From Methylorubrum suomiense (lineage in GTDB: Bacteria; Pseudomonadota; Alphaproteobacteria; Rhizobiales; Beijerinckiaceae), in contig NZ_BPRE01000001.1 of the NCBI RefSeq assembly GCF_022179765.1, positions 372,001 to 436,000 of the forward strand: a DNA stretch of 64,000 nucleotides. Direction: 5' to 3'. Position 1 is the first letter of the stretch; every line of letters begins with the position of its first letter. The notes under the pieces are model-generated. The model did not search any database, was not told where the DNA came from, and saw only the letters and a list, made by a program, of their open reading frames with translations. The position numbers and the translations under genes are program-made. Positions 51,423 through 60,500 of this stretch are shown here, in pieces.

Positions 51423-52096
51423 GCCACGCCTTCGACGCGGCCTCGGCCGCCTCCGAGACCCGCAAGGCCGAGGAGCCGCGGGTTCCGGGCCTTCTCGGGG
51501 TCATCGACCGGACCCTGCGCCGGCTCAATCACGTCATCCTGGTCTGCGGCGGCCTCGCGCTGGTCGCGGCCTGCCTCGTCCTGAGCTACTCGGTGGTGAT
51601 CCGCTACGTCCTGCACGAGCCCACCGAGTGGCAGGACGAGAGCGCCGTGTTCCTGATCGTCGGCGCGACCTTCCTCTCGGCGGCGGGCGTGCAGGCCAAG
51701 CGCGGCCATGTCGCCATCGAGGCGCTGACCGGCCTGCTCTCCCCCGCGGTCAACCGGGTGCGTCTTATCCTCGTCGATGGGGTGAGCCTCGCCTTCGTGA
51801 CCTTCTTCGCCTGGAAGAGCTGGAGCCTGTTCCACGAGGCCTGGGTCGACGGCCAGATCTCGCAATCGACCTGGGGGCCGCCGCTCTGGATCCCCTACGT
51901 CCTGATGTCGGCGGGCATGAGCCTCCTGACGCTCCAGCTCGTCCTGCAGATCGCGCAAGCCCTCCTCTACGGACCGTGGGCCGCGGGCTTTGCCGGCCGC
52001 AAGATCGGCATGGGCGCCGATCTCAACAAGAACCGCGACGACGCGGCTTCCCTGTCGGGCGCACCCCTCACCACCAAGACCGGAGGACACCGATGA
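51419..52096 (+). CDS. dctQ: TRAP transporter small permease (DctQ)
   Basis: A 225-residue inner-membrane protein with four helices (starting about 38, 76, 115 and 160), the small subunit of a TRAP transporter. Characteristic parts: VVIRYVLHEPTEWQDESAVF, AKRGHVAIEALTGL, TWGPPLWIPYVLMSAGMSLL. The N-terminal 30 residues are hydrophilic. ATG 51419 overlaps the dctP stop by four bases and its own stop overlaps dctM, so the three genes are coupled. Confidence 0.93.
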   Translation: MSHAFDAASAASETRKAEEPRVPGLLGVIDRTLRRLNHVILVCGGLALVAACLVLSYSVVIRYVLHEPTEWQDESAVFLIVGATFLSAAGVQAKRGHVAIEALTGLLSPAVNRVRLILVDGVSLAFVTFFAWKSWSLFHEAWVDGQISQSTWGPPLWIPYVLMSAGMSLLTLQLVLQIAQALLYGPWAAGFAGRKIGMGADLNKNRDDAASLSGAPLTTKTGGHR

Positions 52097-53445
52097 GCAC
52101 CGCCGCGATCGGTTTCCTCTATGCCGGGGCGACGCTCGGGGCGATGCTGTCGGGCATCCCCATCGCCTTCGCGCTCGGCTTCGTCGCGCTCGCCTTCATG
52201 TACGCGTTCATGCCCGCCGCCTCGCTCGATACGGTGGCGCAGAACGTCTACGAGGAGATGGCCTCGATCACCCTGCTCTCGATCCCGCTCTTCATCCTGA
52301 AGGGCGCGGCGATCGGGCGCTCGCGCGCCGGCCAGGACCTCTACTCGGCGATGCATGCCTGGATGCATCGCATCCCCGGAGGCCTCGGCATCGCCAACGT
52401 CTTCGCCTGCGCGCTGTTCGCCGCCATGGCCGGCTCCTCGCCCGCCACCTGCTCGGCGATCGGCTCGGCCGGCATTCCGGAGATGCGGAAGCGCGGCTAC
52501 TCGCCGGGCTTCGCCGCCGGGATCATCGCCGCGGGCGGCACGCTCGGCATCCTGCTGCCGCCCTCGATCACCATGATCCTCTACGCGGTCGCCGCCGAGC
52601 AATCGCTGGGGCGCCTGTTCCTCGCCGGCATCGGGCCGGGCTTCCTCCTGGTCGCGCTGTTCGCCGGCTGGTCGGTGTTCCGCTTCCGCTCGGAATTCGC
52701 CGCCGCGAAACTGGCCTACGAGCGGACCGGCACGCAGCACCCGATCCTGAAGGAAGACACCTACAGCATGCGGGAGCGCTTCTCGACGCTGCCGCGGGTG
52801 CTGCCCTTCGTGGTGCTGCTCACCGGCGTCATGGTCGCGCTCTACGGCGGCTACGCCACGCCCTCCGAGACGGCGGGGCTGGGCGGCCTGCTGGCGCTGG
52901 CGCTCATCGCGGTGATTTACGGCGTCTGGCGCTTCCGCGACCTCGACCCGATCCTCACGGCGACGCTGCGGGAATCGACCATGCTGATGCTGATCATCGG
53001 CATGTCGCTCCTCTACGCCTACGTGATGAGCTACCTCCACATCTCTCAGGCGGCGGCGCAGGCCATCGTCGCGATGCAGCTCTCGCCCTGGGTGCTGCTC
53101 GCCACCATCCTGTCGCTGGTGATCGCGCTCGGCTTCTTCCTGCCGCCGGTCTCGATCATCCTGATGACGGCGCCGATCATCCTGCCGCCCTTGAAGGCCG
53201 CCGGGTTCGACCTCGTCTGGTTCGGTGTCGTGATGACGATCACCATGGAGATGGGCCTGATCCACCCGCCGGTAGGCCTCAACATCTTCGTCATCAAGAA
53301 CATCGCGCCCGACATCCCCTTGAAGGACATCATCTGGGGCACGCTGCCCTTCGTGATCCTGATGGCCGTGGCGATCGTCCTGCTCTGCCTCGTGCCGGGC
53401 ATCGCCCTCTGGCTGCCGGACCTGCTCCTGCCGTCGACGCGCTAG
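52093..53445 (+). CDS. dctM: TRAP transporter large permease (DctM)
   Basis: A 450-residue inner-membrane transporter with about 12 helices, the sodium-coupled channel subunit. Family landmarks include SGIPIAFALGFVALAFMY, the re-entrant hairpin AMAGSSPATCSAIGSAGIPE, GGTLGILLPPSITMILYA, TMEMGLIHPPVGLNIFVIKN. ATG 52093 overlaps the dctQ stop as ATGA. The gene ends the operon and two hairpins follow within 100 bases. Confidence 0.95.
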   Translation: MSTAAIGFLYAGATLGAMLSGIPIAFALGFVALAFMYAFMPAASLDTVAQNVYEEMASITLLSIPLFILKGAAIGRSRAGQDLYSAMHAWMHRIPGGLGIANVFACALFAAMAGSSPATCSAIGSAGIPEMRKRGYSPGFAAGIIAAGGTLGILLPPSITMILYAVAAEQSLGRLFLAGIGPGFLLVALFAGWSVFRFRSEFAAAKLAYERTGTQHPILKEDTYSMRERFSTLPRVLPFVVLLTGVMVALYGGYATPSETAGLGGLLALALIAVIYGVWRFRDLDPILTATLRESTMLMLIIGMSLLYAYVMSYLHISQAAAQAIVAMQLSPWVLLATILSLVIALGFFLPPVSIILMTAPIILPPLKAAGFDLVWFGVVMTITMEMGLIHPPVGLNIFVIKNIAPDIPLKDIIWGTLPFVILMAVAIVLLCLVPGIALWLPDLLLPSTR

Positions 53446-53446
53446 A

Positions 53447-53491
53447 GCACGATGCGGAAAAGTGGAATCCGGTTTTCCGGAATCATCGTGC
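53447..53491. repeat. Dispersed intergenic palindrome (GCACGATGCGGAAAAG type)
   Basis: GCACGATG (53447-53454) pairs with CATCGTGC (53484-53491), with an inner CCGG-TTTT-CCGG. It starts two bases after the dctM stop codon, so it may serve as its terminator. It resembles the element at 1729-1833 in layout. Confidence 0.7.
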
Positions 53492-53504
53492 GACCACAAA
53501 GAGA

Positions 53505-53545
53505 TAGAGCGTGCTGCTGTTTCCGTAGAAATGCAGCACGCTCTA
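53505..53545. repeat. Second hairpin after dctM
   Basis: TAGAGCGTGCTGC (53505-53517) and GCAGCACGCTCTA (53533-53545) form a perfect 13-base stem with a 15-base loop. Together with the preceding palindrome it makes a composite element after the TRAP operon. Confidence 0.7.
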
Positions 53546-53773
53546 GGGCGCAATCCAGGCACACGGCTGCCGCTTCGTCGGAAGAGGTCGCGGCATAACG
53601 GAACCTGAGAACTCGAGACGGCGTCCGATCCGCAAGGGTCGGGCGCCGTCCGCATGTCGGGGGCTCCCCAGAACGCCCCGTGGTGAACCACCCGTCAACG
53701 ATACCGGTAAAACCCGCCTTAACCGTCGCCTGCCAGGATGCCGGCTCCGAGGGGCCAGAATGGGAGACGATCC
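53546..53773. other. Leader region of the NepR-like gene
   Basis: No gene is supported here. A ribosome binding site GGGAG precedes GTG 53774. No sigma-EcfG consensus (GGAAC / GTT type) could be identified with confidence. Confidence 0.3.
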
Positions 53774-53953
53774 GTGACGAAGACGGTCACCGAGACGAAG
53801 CCCAAGGCGGAGGCCGCCGCGCCGCCGCTGAGCCAGGGCGTGCGCCGCCATCTCGGCAAGAATCTGCGCAGCCTCTACGCCGGCTGCCTCACCGAACCGG
53901 TCGGCGAGCGCATCGAGGCGCTGATCGCGCGCCTCGGAAAGACGCGGGGATAG
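53774..53953 (+). CDS. NepR-like anti-sigma protein
   Basis: A 59-residue protein whose second half has the NepR pattern: VRRHLGKNLRSLYAGCLTEP followed by VGERIEALIARLGK, like NepR's LGxxLRxLY-x4-EPxPxRFxxLLxxL. NepR binds the EcfG sigma factor and is freed by PhyR in the alphaproteobacterial general stress response. GTG 53774 has GGGAG at good spacing; the ATG at 53738 is an alternative. No phyR, ecfG or histidine kinase gene is near, so this is an orphan, probably a second NepR paralogue. Confidence 0.75.
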   Translation: MTKTVTETKPKAEAAAPPLSQGVRRHLGKNLRSLYAGCLTEPVGERIEALIARLGKTRG

Positions 53954-54120
53954 CGCCTCGGCCCCTTCACACGACGTCCGTGCGATCGCCGCGTGCTCCG
54001 CCTCACCCCGCCCACCGCGCGGCGAACAGGCCGTGGTTCCGGCGGGTTGCGGAGCACGGGACGGCTTCGGCCCACGCCTCGCACGGGCGGGGAGGCCAGA
54101 CGAGCCGGGCCGAAGGCCCT

Positions 54121-55179
54121 TCAGGCTCGCCAGTCCGGCAGGTCGCCCGCGGGCGCGCCGAGCCAGTCCGGGACGGGCAGGCCGCGCTCCGTGAGAAAGG
54201 CGGGGTTGAACAGCTTCGAGGCGTAGCGCGCCGCCCCATCGCACAGGATCGTCACGATGGTGTGGCCCGGCCCCAGGGCACGGGCCAGCCGGATCGCGCC
54301 CGCCACGTTGATGCCCGAGGAGCCCCCGAGCGACAGGCCCTCCTCCCGCATGAGCCGGAAAACGATCTCGAGCGCTTCCGTGTCGGGAATCCGGAAGGAG
54401 AGGTCCGGGGCGAACCCCTCGAGGTTCTTCGTCACCCGGCCCTGGCCGATGCCCTCAGTGATCGAGGACCCTTCGGCCTTGAGCGTCCCGGTGCTGTAGA
54501 GGCTGTGCAGCGCCGAACCCTCCGGATCCGAGAGCGCGATCGTCACGCCGGGCTTGGCGGCCCGCAACGCCTCCGCCACGCCCGCCAGCGTGCCGCCGGT
54601 TCCGGCGGCGCAGACGAAGCCGTCGACGGCCCCGCCGGTCTGCGCGACGATCTCGGGGCCCGTCCCCTCGATATGGGCCCGGCGGTTCGCGACGTTGTCG
54701 AACTGGTCGGCGAAGAAGGCGCCGGCCTCTTCCGTCTCGGCCAGGCGCTCGGCGAGGCGACGGGCGGCGTGGACGTAGTTGTTGGGATTGGCGAAGGGGA
54801 CGGCGGGCACCTCCACGAGGCGGGCACCGGCGAGCCGCAGCGTCTCCTTCTTCTCCGCGGACTGGGTCTCGGGGATGACGATGACGGTGCGGTAGCCGCG
54901 CACCGCCGCCACCAGGGCGAGCCCGATCCCGGTATTGCCCGCCGTGCCCTCGACGATGGTGCCGCCGGGCCGGATCAGGCCGCGCTTCTCCGCGTCGCGC
55001 ACGATCGAGAGGGCGGCCCGGTCCTTCACCGAGAGACCCGGATTGAGGAATTCGGCCTTGCCGAGAATGGTGCAGCCGGTCTCCTCCGAGGCACGGCGCA
55101 GCCGGATCAGCGGCGTATTGCCCACCGCGGCCAGAACGTCCTGCGCGGATGTCTGCGGGACGTCGCGGGGTGCGGTCAT
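54121..55179 (-). CDS. cysK: Cysteine synthase (PLP-dependent, CysK type)
   Basis: A 352-residue enzyme making cysteine from O-acetylserine and sulphide. The PLP lysine is in FLNPGLSVKDRAA, and PLP phosphate contacts are GTAGNTGIGLALV and CAAGTGGTLAGVAE. The C-terminal GLSLGGSSGINVAGAI also matches. It has a short N-terminal addition and a C-terminal extension (RGLPVPDWLGAPAGDLPDWRA) relative to E. coli CysK; the same size is common in Rhizobiales. It stands alone on the minus strand. Confidence 0.9.
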   Translation of the reverse strand: MTAPRDVPQTSAQDVLAAVGNTPLIRLRRASEETGCTILGKAEFLNPGLSVKDRAALSIVRDAEKRGLIRPGGTIVEGTAGNTGIGLALVAAVRGYRTVIVIPETQSAEKKETLRLAGARLVEVPAVPFANPNNYVHAARRLAERLAETEEAGAFFADQFDNVANRRAHIEGTGPEIVAQTGGAVDGFVCAAGTGGTLAGVAEALRAAKPGVTIALSDPEGSALHSLYSTGTLKAEGSSITEGIGQGRVTKNLEGFAPDLSFRIPDTEALEIVFRLMREEGLSLGGSSGINVAGAIRLARALGPGHTIVTILCDGAARYASKLFNPAFLTERGLPVPDWLGAPAGDLPDWRA

Positions 55180-55247
55180 GCGTGTCGGCCTCCGGCACCG
55201 GCCCCGGAATGGGCGCCGGTCGTCGGCGAGGCTTAATCGCCGGGTTT

Positions 55248-55445
55248 TCAGGAATCCAGGTAGCCGGCCTCCTGGAGCGCCTCGGCGATCGCAAGAAAGA
55301 AGGGATCATCCGACGAGAGCCCGTCGGACGAAGGGTTTCTCCTCTCGGGCTCGGCCTTTGCCGATGCCTCGGAAACGGGTGCGGACGTCGCGCCGAAACC
55401 GAACAGGCCGGCGGCGGTCAGGAGGGAGTCGCTCAGAAGGGCCAT
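55248..55445 (-). CDS. Small hypothetical protein
   Basis: Sixty-five residues, no family recognised. N-terminal short hydrophobic helix (LLSDSLLTAAGLFGFG), then a polar Ser/Asp/Glu-rich middle, and an amphipathic C-terminal helix (DPFFLAIAEALQEAGYLDS). Codon composition fits real coding. Lies 68 bases upstream of cysK on the same strand, so it may be co-transcribed. Confidence 0.55.
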   Translation of the reverse strand: MALLSDSLLTAAGLFGFGATSAPVSEASAKAEPERRNPSSDGLSSDDPFFLAIAEALQEAGYLDS

Positions 55446-55585
55446 GCCATAAGTGTCCCGAAACAGGACGCCGGCGGAATCACATCGGTTAAAACAACCT
55501 TAACAACTTTCCGAGAGCCGGCCGGTGCGAGCCGGTTCAGCGTCCATTCAAGCGCAGAGGCCGATCGGGAGCGAGTGTGTTCTCG

Positions 55586-55804
55586 ATGCACCGCTTTCGG
55601 GCACGTGAGGCCCCGCCGCCGCCGCAATCGGACGTGAGGGAACACATCCTCAAGCTTCTCCGGCTATCCCCGGACAGGCGTGCCTTCCCGACTTCCCGGT
55701 CCTCCCTCGAAAGAACGAAACGTTCCATGACGGTCGTCGTCCTCATCGCCTGCAACCTGTTGCTGGCCGGCCTGTTTTCCCTCGTCGCCGTCGTCGTCGA
55801 CTGA
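55586..55804 (+). CDS. Small single-pass membrane protein
   Basis: About 72 residues, no family recognised. The N-terminal half is basic and Pro-rich (FRAREAPPPPQSDVREHILK), the C-terminal end is one hydrophobic helix (SMTVVVLIACNLLLAGLFSL, then VAVVVD), so it is probably C-tail anchored. GTG 55577 is an alternative start with GGGAG upstream. Confidence 0.5.
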   Translation: MHRFRAREAPPPPQSDVREHILKLLRLSPDRRAFPTSRSSLERTKRSMTVVVLIACNLLLAGLFSLVAVVVD

Positions 55805-55934
55805 CCGGAGGGCTGCGGCCCTTTCCCCGATACTGCACGAAGCGCTCCCCCTTCCGTTCCCGGGGACGGTGGCGCCATCGCTCGACCGAGGCGATGACCC
55901 TGCCTCTCCGGCTTTCGGGATCGTCGTGCGGGGC

Positions 55935-57407
55935 TCACGGCCCGCATTGGAGATCGACCACCGCGGCGAGAACCGGCGCGACGGCCGCACCGGGCGTCGC
56001 CGTGGCAACGGGCGCCGCAGAGGGTGGCAGGGCAGATCCGATTCCGCTCCGCTTCAGGAAGGCGGCCACGGCGGTGGCCGGCACCGTCGGGTAGCGCGTG
56101 GGCGGCATCACCCCGGCGATCAGGCGCGGCGCCACCGGCGCCCGCGCGACGAGGCCGACGAGTCGGCCCGCCCGATCGAGAACCGGCGCGCCGCCCGCCC
56201 CCGGCTGGAGCGGCGCGTACACGCCGCCGGGTCCGGCGATGCCGGGGGCGACGCTCCGGCCCCCGCCCGTTCCCGCCGCGAGGACCAGCAGCGCCTCGTC
56301 CGCACCGACGGCATCCGCTCGAAGAACCGGACCTGCGCCGCCACCGAGCCCCTCGACCCGCAGCAGCACCAGGGAATTGGCCGCGTCGCGTGCCTCGCTC
56401 CGGCCCGGCAACCCGCCGATCCGGGGGGCCGGGCAGTCGTCGAGAGCGGAGGCCGTCGTCAGGACGTGCCCGCCGCCGAGATTCAACCCCGTCGCGGAGG
56501 CGCGCGCTTCGGCCGGCGGCGCGGCCGGCGTGACGGCGGGGCCGGGCCCCGGTCGGGGCGTGGGGTCGGACCTCGCCGAGGCGACCGCCGGAGGCGTCGG
56601 CGCGGGCGGCTCCGCTGCGGGAAACGGCGCGAAGCTGTTGGCCACCGCGATCACCAGGGGCTCGACCTCGCCCGCAAGGGCCCGGTCGTAGCCCAGGGCG
56701 AAGCCGCGAATGCCGGCTTCGCCCTGGGCATAGCGGACATAGGAGCGCCCCGTCGCGGTCTCGGCGGTCACGACGATGAAGTCGGGTTTCTTCAGCTTGT
56801 AGGTGACCTTACGCTCCGGCGCCGCGGCGGTGGCGCGCTCGAACAGCGCGTCGAGATCGGTCGTGCCGGGCGGAAAGGATCGGGTGTCGAGGGTCACGCG
56901 GCCATCGGCGCTCTGCCAACGGGTGCCGCCGGGCAGGGGGCTGCGCTTCGACAGCAGGCGCTCCGGCACGCCGATCGCGGCTCCGCTCGCAGCGTCCGTC
57001 TGAATCCGGAACCGCGCCGCCTTCCGCGCCGCATCGGCCGCCGCGGCGAGGGCCGCCCGCTCCGGCGCGGCGAGTTGGCCGGTGGGCGGGGCCCCGGTGC
57101 GCCGCTGATAGGTGGCGATGCCGTCGAAGGTCCGTCGCCCGAAGCCACCCGTGGTCACGCCGTTATAGTCGCCGGTCCAGACCAGCGCGTCCTGCACCGC
57201 GCGCCGCTCGGGCTCGAGCAGAGCCTCGAAGGCCGACCGCGCCGCCTCGAAGGTGGGATCGAGCGCGGGCGCGGCAGGCTTGGGGGTGGGCACCGCGGGC
57301 TTGGCGGCGGGTGCCGGAGGGACCGCCTGCGCCGAAGCGTCGAAGGCGAGCCCGAGGGCGGCCAGCGCCGCAAGGCCCGTTCGAATCGCTGCCATCCGCT
57401 GTCGCAT
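55935..57407 (-). CDS. Exported trypsin-like protein with lost catalytic residues
   Basis: A 490-residue periplasmic protein. Signal peptide (cleavage near ASA23), a Pro/Ala linker, a peptidoglycan-binding-type domain (about 60-110: WTGDYNGVTTGGFGRRTFDG, IATYQRRTGAPPTGQL), a middle domain with VTYKLKKPDFIVVTAETATG, a Pro-rich linker, and a C-terminal chymotrypsin-fold domain. There the expected catalytic His (TNAHV context) is replaced: GGGHVLTTASALDDC, and the GNSGGP serine loop is GAGGAPVLDRAG, so His and Ser are gone. It is probably a non-enzymatic binder. It is divergent from the alpha-2-macroglobulin gene (172 bases), which suggests a shared envelope-defence context. Confidence 0.75.
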   Translation of the reverse strand: MRQRMAAIRTGLAALAALGLAFDASAQAVPPAPAAKPAVPTPKPAAPALDPTFEAARSAFEALLEPERRAVQDALVWTGDYNGVTTGGFGRRTFDGIATYQRRTGAPPTGQLAAPERAALAAAADAARKAARFRIQTDAASGAAIGVPERLLSKRSPLPGGTRWQSADGRVTLDTRSFPPGTTDLDALFERATAAAPERKVTYKLKKPDFIVVTAETATGRSYVRYAQGEAGIRGFALGYDRALAGEVEPLVIAVANSFAPFPAAEPPAPTPPAVASARSDPTPRPGPGPAVTPAAPPAEARASATGLNLGGGHVLTTASALDDCPAPRIGGLPGRSEARDAANSLVLLRVEGLGGGAGPVLRADAVGADEALLVLAAGTGGGRSVAPGIAGPGGVYAPLQPGAGGAPVLDRAGRLVGLVARAPVAPRLIAGVMPPTRYPTVPATAVAAFLKRSGIGSALPPSAAPVATATPGAAVAPVLAAVVDLQCGP

Positions 57408-57578
57408 CGCCGTCGTCCGTCCCGACGCGCGGGCGCGTCGCCGGGAGAATGATGCCCGTCTCGGGCGCGCCCCGACAAGCTGTGACGAGCGTTGCGGCGC
57501 CCGTTCCAAGTGATAGCGTGCCACCGACGGCGCACGGGATCGCGCGAGACCGCACGGCGCCGGTCGGGGAGGCGATGC

Positions 57579-60500
57579 ATGTCCCAGGGCAACCGGATCC
57601 GGCGCCTCGCCGTGCTGTCGGCGGCGCTGATGACAGCGTCCCTGGCGGCGATCCCGCCCGCCGCCGCCCAGGCGCTCCGCCCCGCACCACCGCAGAAATC
57701 CGCCACGGCCCCGGTCCAGAAAGGCTTCCTGCGCGAGGCGCTCGCCAGCGCGGGCGTGCGCCTGGAGGCGACGCTGAAGGCCGAGGCGCCCCCCGGCGCC
57801 AAGACGGCCGCCCAGTGGCGCCGCGAGGCGGAGGCCGCGGGCAAGAGCGACGAGGCCGAACCCGATGCCGAGATGAATGCCTATGCCGCGGCCATCGCGG
57901 CCGACCCAAGCGATATCCGGAATTGGCTCGACTATGCCCGCACCGCCGCCGTGGCCGGCGCCGACGAGGAGCGCGGCGATTATTCGGCCCGGCTCAAGCT
58001 CAGGAACCGCGCGGCGGCCGCCGCCTACCAGGGTTACCTCAAGGCGAGGACGCCCGCCGACGAGGCCCGCGCGCTCGCCCGCCTCGGCGAGGTCCAGGCG
58101 GCGCAGAACGAGTGGCGCCCGGCGATGGAGGCCTACCGGGCGAGCCTCGCGCTCAAGGACGATGCGCCGACGCGGGGCACCTACGAAAAACTGCGCGAGG
58201 AGCACGGCTTCCGCATCCTCGACTACAAGGTCGATTCCGACGCCGCCGCGCCGCGAGTCTGCTTCACCTTCTCGGAGGCGCTCCTACCCAAGTCCGATTA
58301 CGCCCCCTTCGTCGCCGTCTCGGGCGCGAGCAACGCGGCGGTGACGGCGGAGGGCCAGCAGCTCTGTGTCGACGGACTGAAGCATTCCGAGCGCTACGCC
58401 TTCGTTCTGCGCCAGGGCCTGCCCTCCACCGTCGGCGAGAACCTCCTGAAGGCCGCGGATTACGAGGTCTATGTTCGCGACCGCTCCCCCCAGGTCCGCT
58501 TCACCGGCCGCAACTACGTCCTGCCGCGCACCGGACAGGCCGGCGTGCCGCTTGTCTCGGTCAACGCGCCCACACTCGACGTGGAGGTGCTGCGCATCGG
58601 CGACCGTGGCCTGCTGCCGACCCTTCGCTCGGAAGAGTTCCTGAGCCAGCTCAGCGGCGCGACCGCCAAGGGGATCGCCGACCAGAAGGGCCAGCGGGTC
58701 TGGAAGGGGACGCTCGACACGGCGAAGGCCGAGACGAACCGCGAGGCGGTCACCGCCTTCCCCGTGCTCCAGGCGGTCGGCACGCTCGAGCCCGGCCTCT
58801 ACCTGATGCTCGCCAAGCCCACCGGCACCACCGATGCGTCGTCGGACGAGGAGGGCGGGTACGAGACCCAGGCAACGCAATGGTTCGTCGTCTCCGATCT
58901 CGGGCTGACCGCCTTCAAGGGACGCGACGGCGTGCACGTGCTGGTCCGCTCGCTCGCCAGCGCCAAGGCGGTGTCGGGGGCCGAGATCCGCTTGGTCGCC
59001 CGCAACAACGACGTGCTCGCCACCGCCAAGACCGACGGCCAGGGCCACGCCGCCTTCCCCGGCGGGCTGGCCCGCGGCGAGGGCGGGCTGGCGCCGGGCC
59101 TCGTCGTGGCGCAGATCGGCGACGATTACGGCTTCCTCGACTTGGCGCAGGGCGCCTTCGACCTGTCCGACCGCGGCGTGAAGGGCCGTGTGGCGCCGGG
59201 CGGCGCGGAGGCCTACGTCTTCCCCGAGCGCGGGGTGTACCGCTCCGGCGAGACGGTGCAGTTGACCGCCCTGTTGCGCGATCCGCAGGGCGCGGCGGTG
59301 GCGGGGCTGCCCCTCACCCTCGTGGTGAAGCGGCCGGACGGTGTCGAATATCGCCGCGCGGCGGTCGCCGACGCGGGGCTCGGCGGGCGGGCCCTCTCGC
59401 TGCCGCTGATGGCCGGCGCTATGCACGGCACGTGGCGGGTCTCCGCCTACACCGATCCGAAGGCGCCCCCGGTCGGCGAGGCGAGCTGGCTCGTCGAGGA
59501 TTACGTCCCCGAGCGGCTGGAGGTCAGCCTCACCCCGCGGACGCCGACGCTGACGCGCGGCGAGCCTGCCACCATCGACGTGGCGGCCCGCTACCTCTAC
59601 GGCGCACCGGGCGCGGGCCTCGACGTCTCGGCCACGGTCGCGGTGCAACCCGCAACCGCGTCCGGCATCAAGGGCCTGGACGGCTATTCCATCGGCCTCG
59701 ACGACGAGGCGGTGGAGGCCACCACCACGGAGGCCGAGGCCAAGGCCACCACCGACGCGCGGGGGCAGGCGAGCCTCACCGTGCCGGTGCAGGAGTTGGC
59801 GGCGCCCCGGCCGCTGGAAGCCAAGATCACTCTCTCCGTCGGCGAGCCGGGCGGGCGGGCCTTGAGCCGCAGCGTGACCCTGCCGATCCTGCCCTCGAAC
59901 CCCGTTCTGGCGATCCGCAAGGGATTCGGCAGCGAGCTCTCGGACGGCGCGACCGCGACCTTCGATCTCGTGATGGCCGCCCCCGATGGGCGACGCCTTC
60001 CCCAGGACGGCGTGGTCTGGACGCTGTCGAAGCTCGAGCGAACCTATCAATGGTACCGCGAGGACGGGCGCTGGAGCTTCGAGCCGGTGAAGTCGAGCCG
60101 CCGCGTCGCCGACGGGCGCGCGGCGATCTCGGCCGATGCCCCCGCCCGCATCGCCGCGCCGGTCGGCCTCGGGCAGTACCGCTTGGAGGCCACCGTGCCG
60201 GGCCAGCCGCAGGCGGCGGCGAGCGTGACATTCTCGGTCGGTTGGGGCGGCTCCGAGAGCGCCGACGTGCCCGATCTTCTGGACCTGACCCTCGACAAGG
60301 CCGCCTACGCGTCCAGTGAACGCCTCCGGGCCCGGCTCGCGCCGAAATTCGCGGGCACGGCGACGCTTGCCGTGGTGAGCGATCACGTCCACGAGATCCG
60401 CGACGTCACCGTCGCCGAGGGCGGCACCACGGTCGATATCCCCGTCAAGGCGGAATGGGGCTCCGGCGCCTACCTCGTCGCCACCGCCTATCGGCCGCTG

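Noticed and set aside
51967-53691. 574-codon minus-strand frame over dctM
   Set aside because: Antisense shadow of a clear TRAP permease; His/Asp/Arg-rich sequence.
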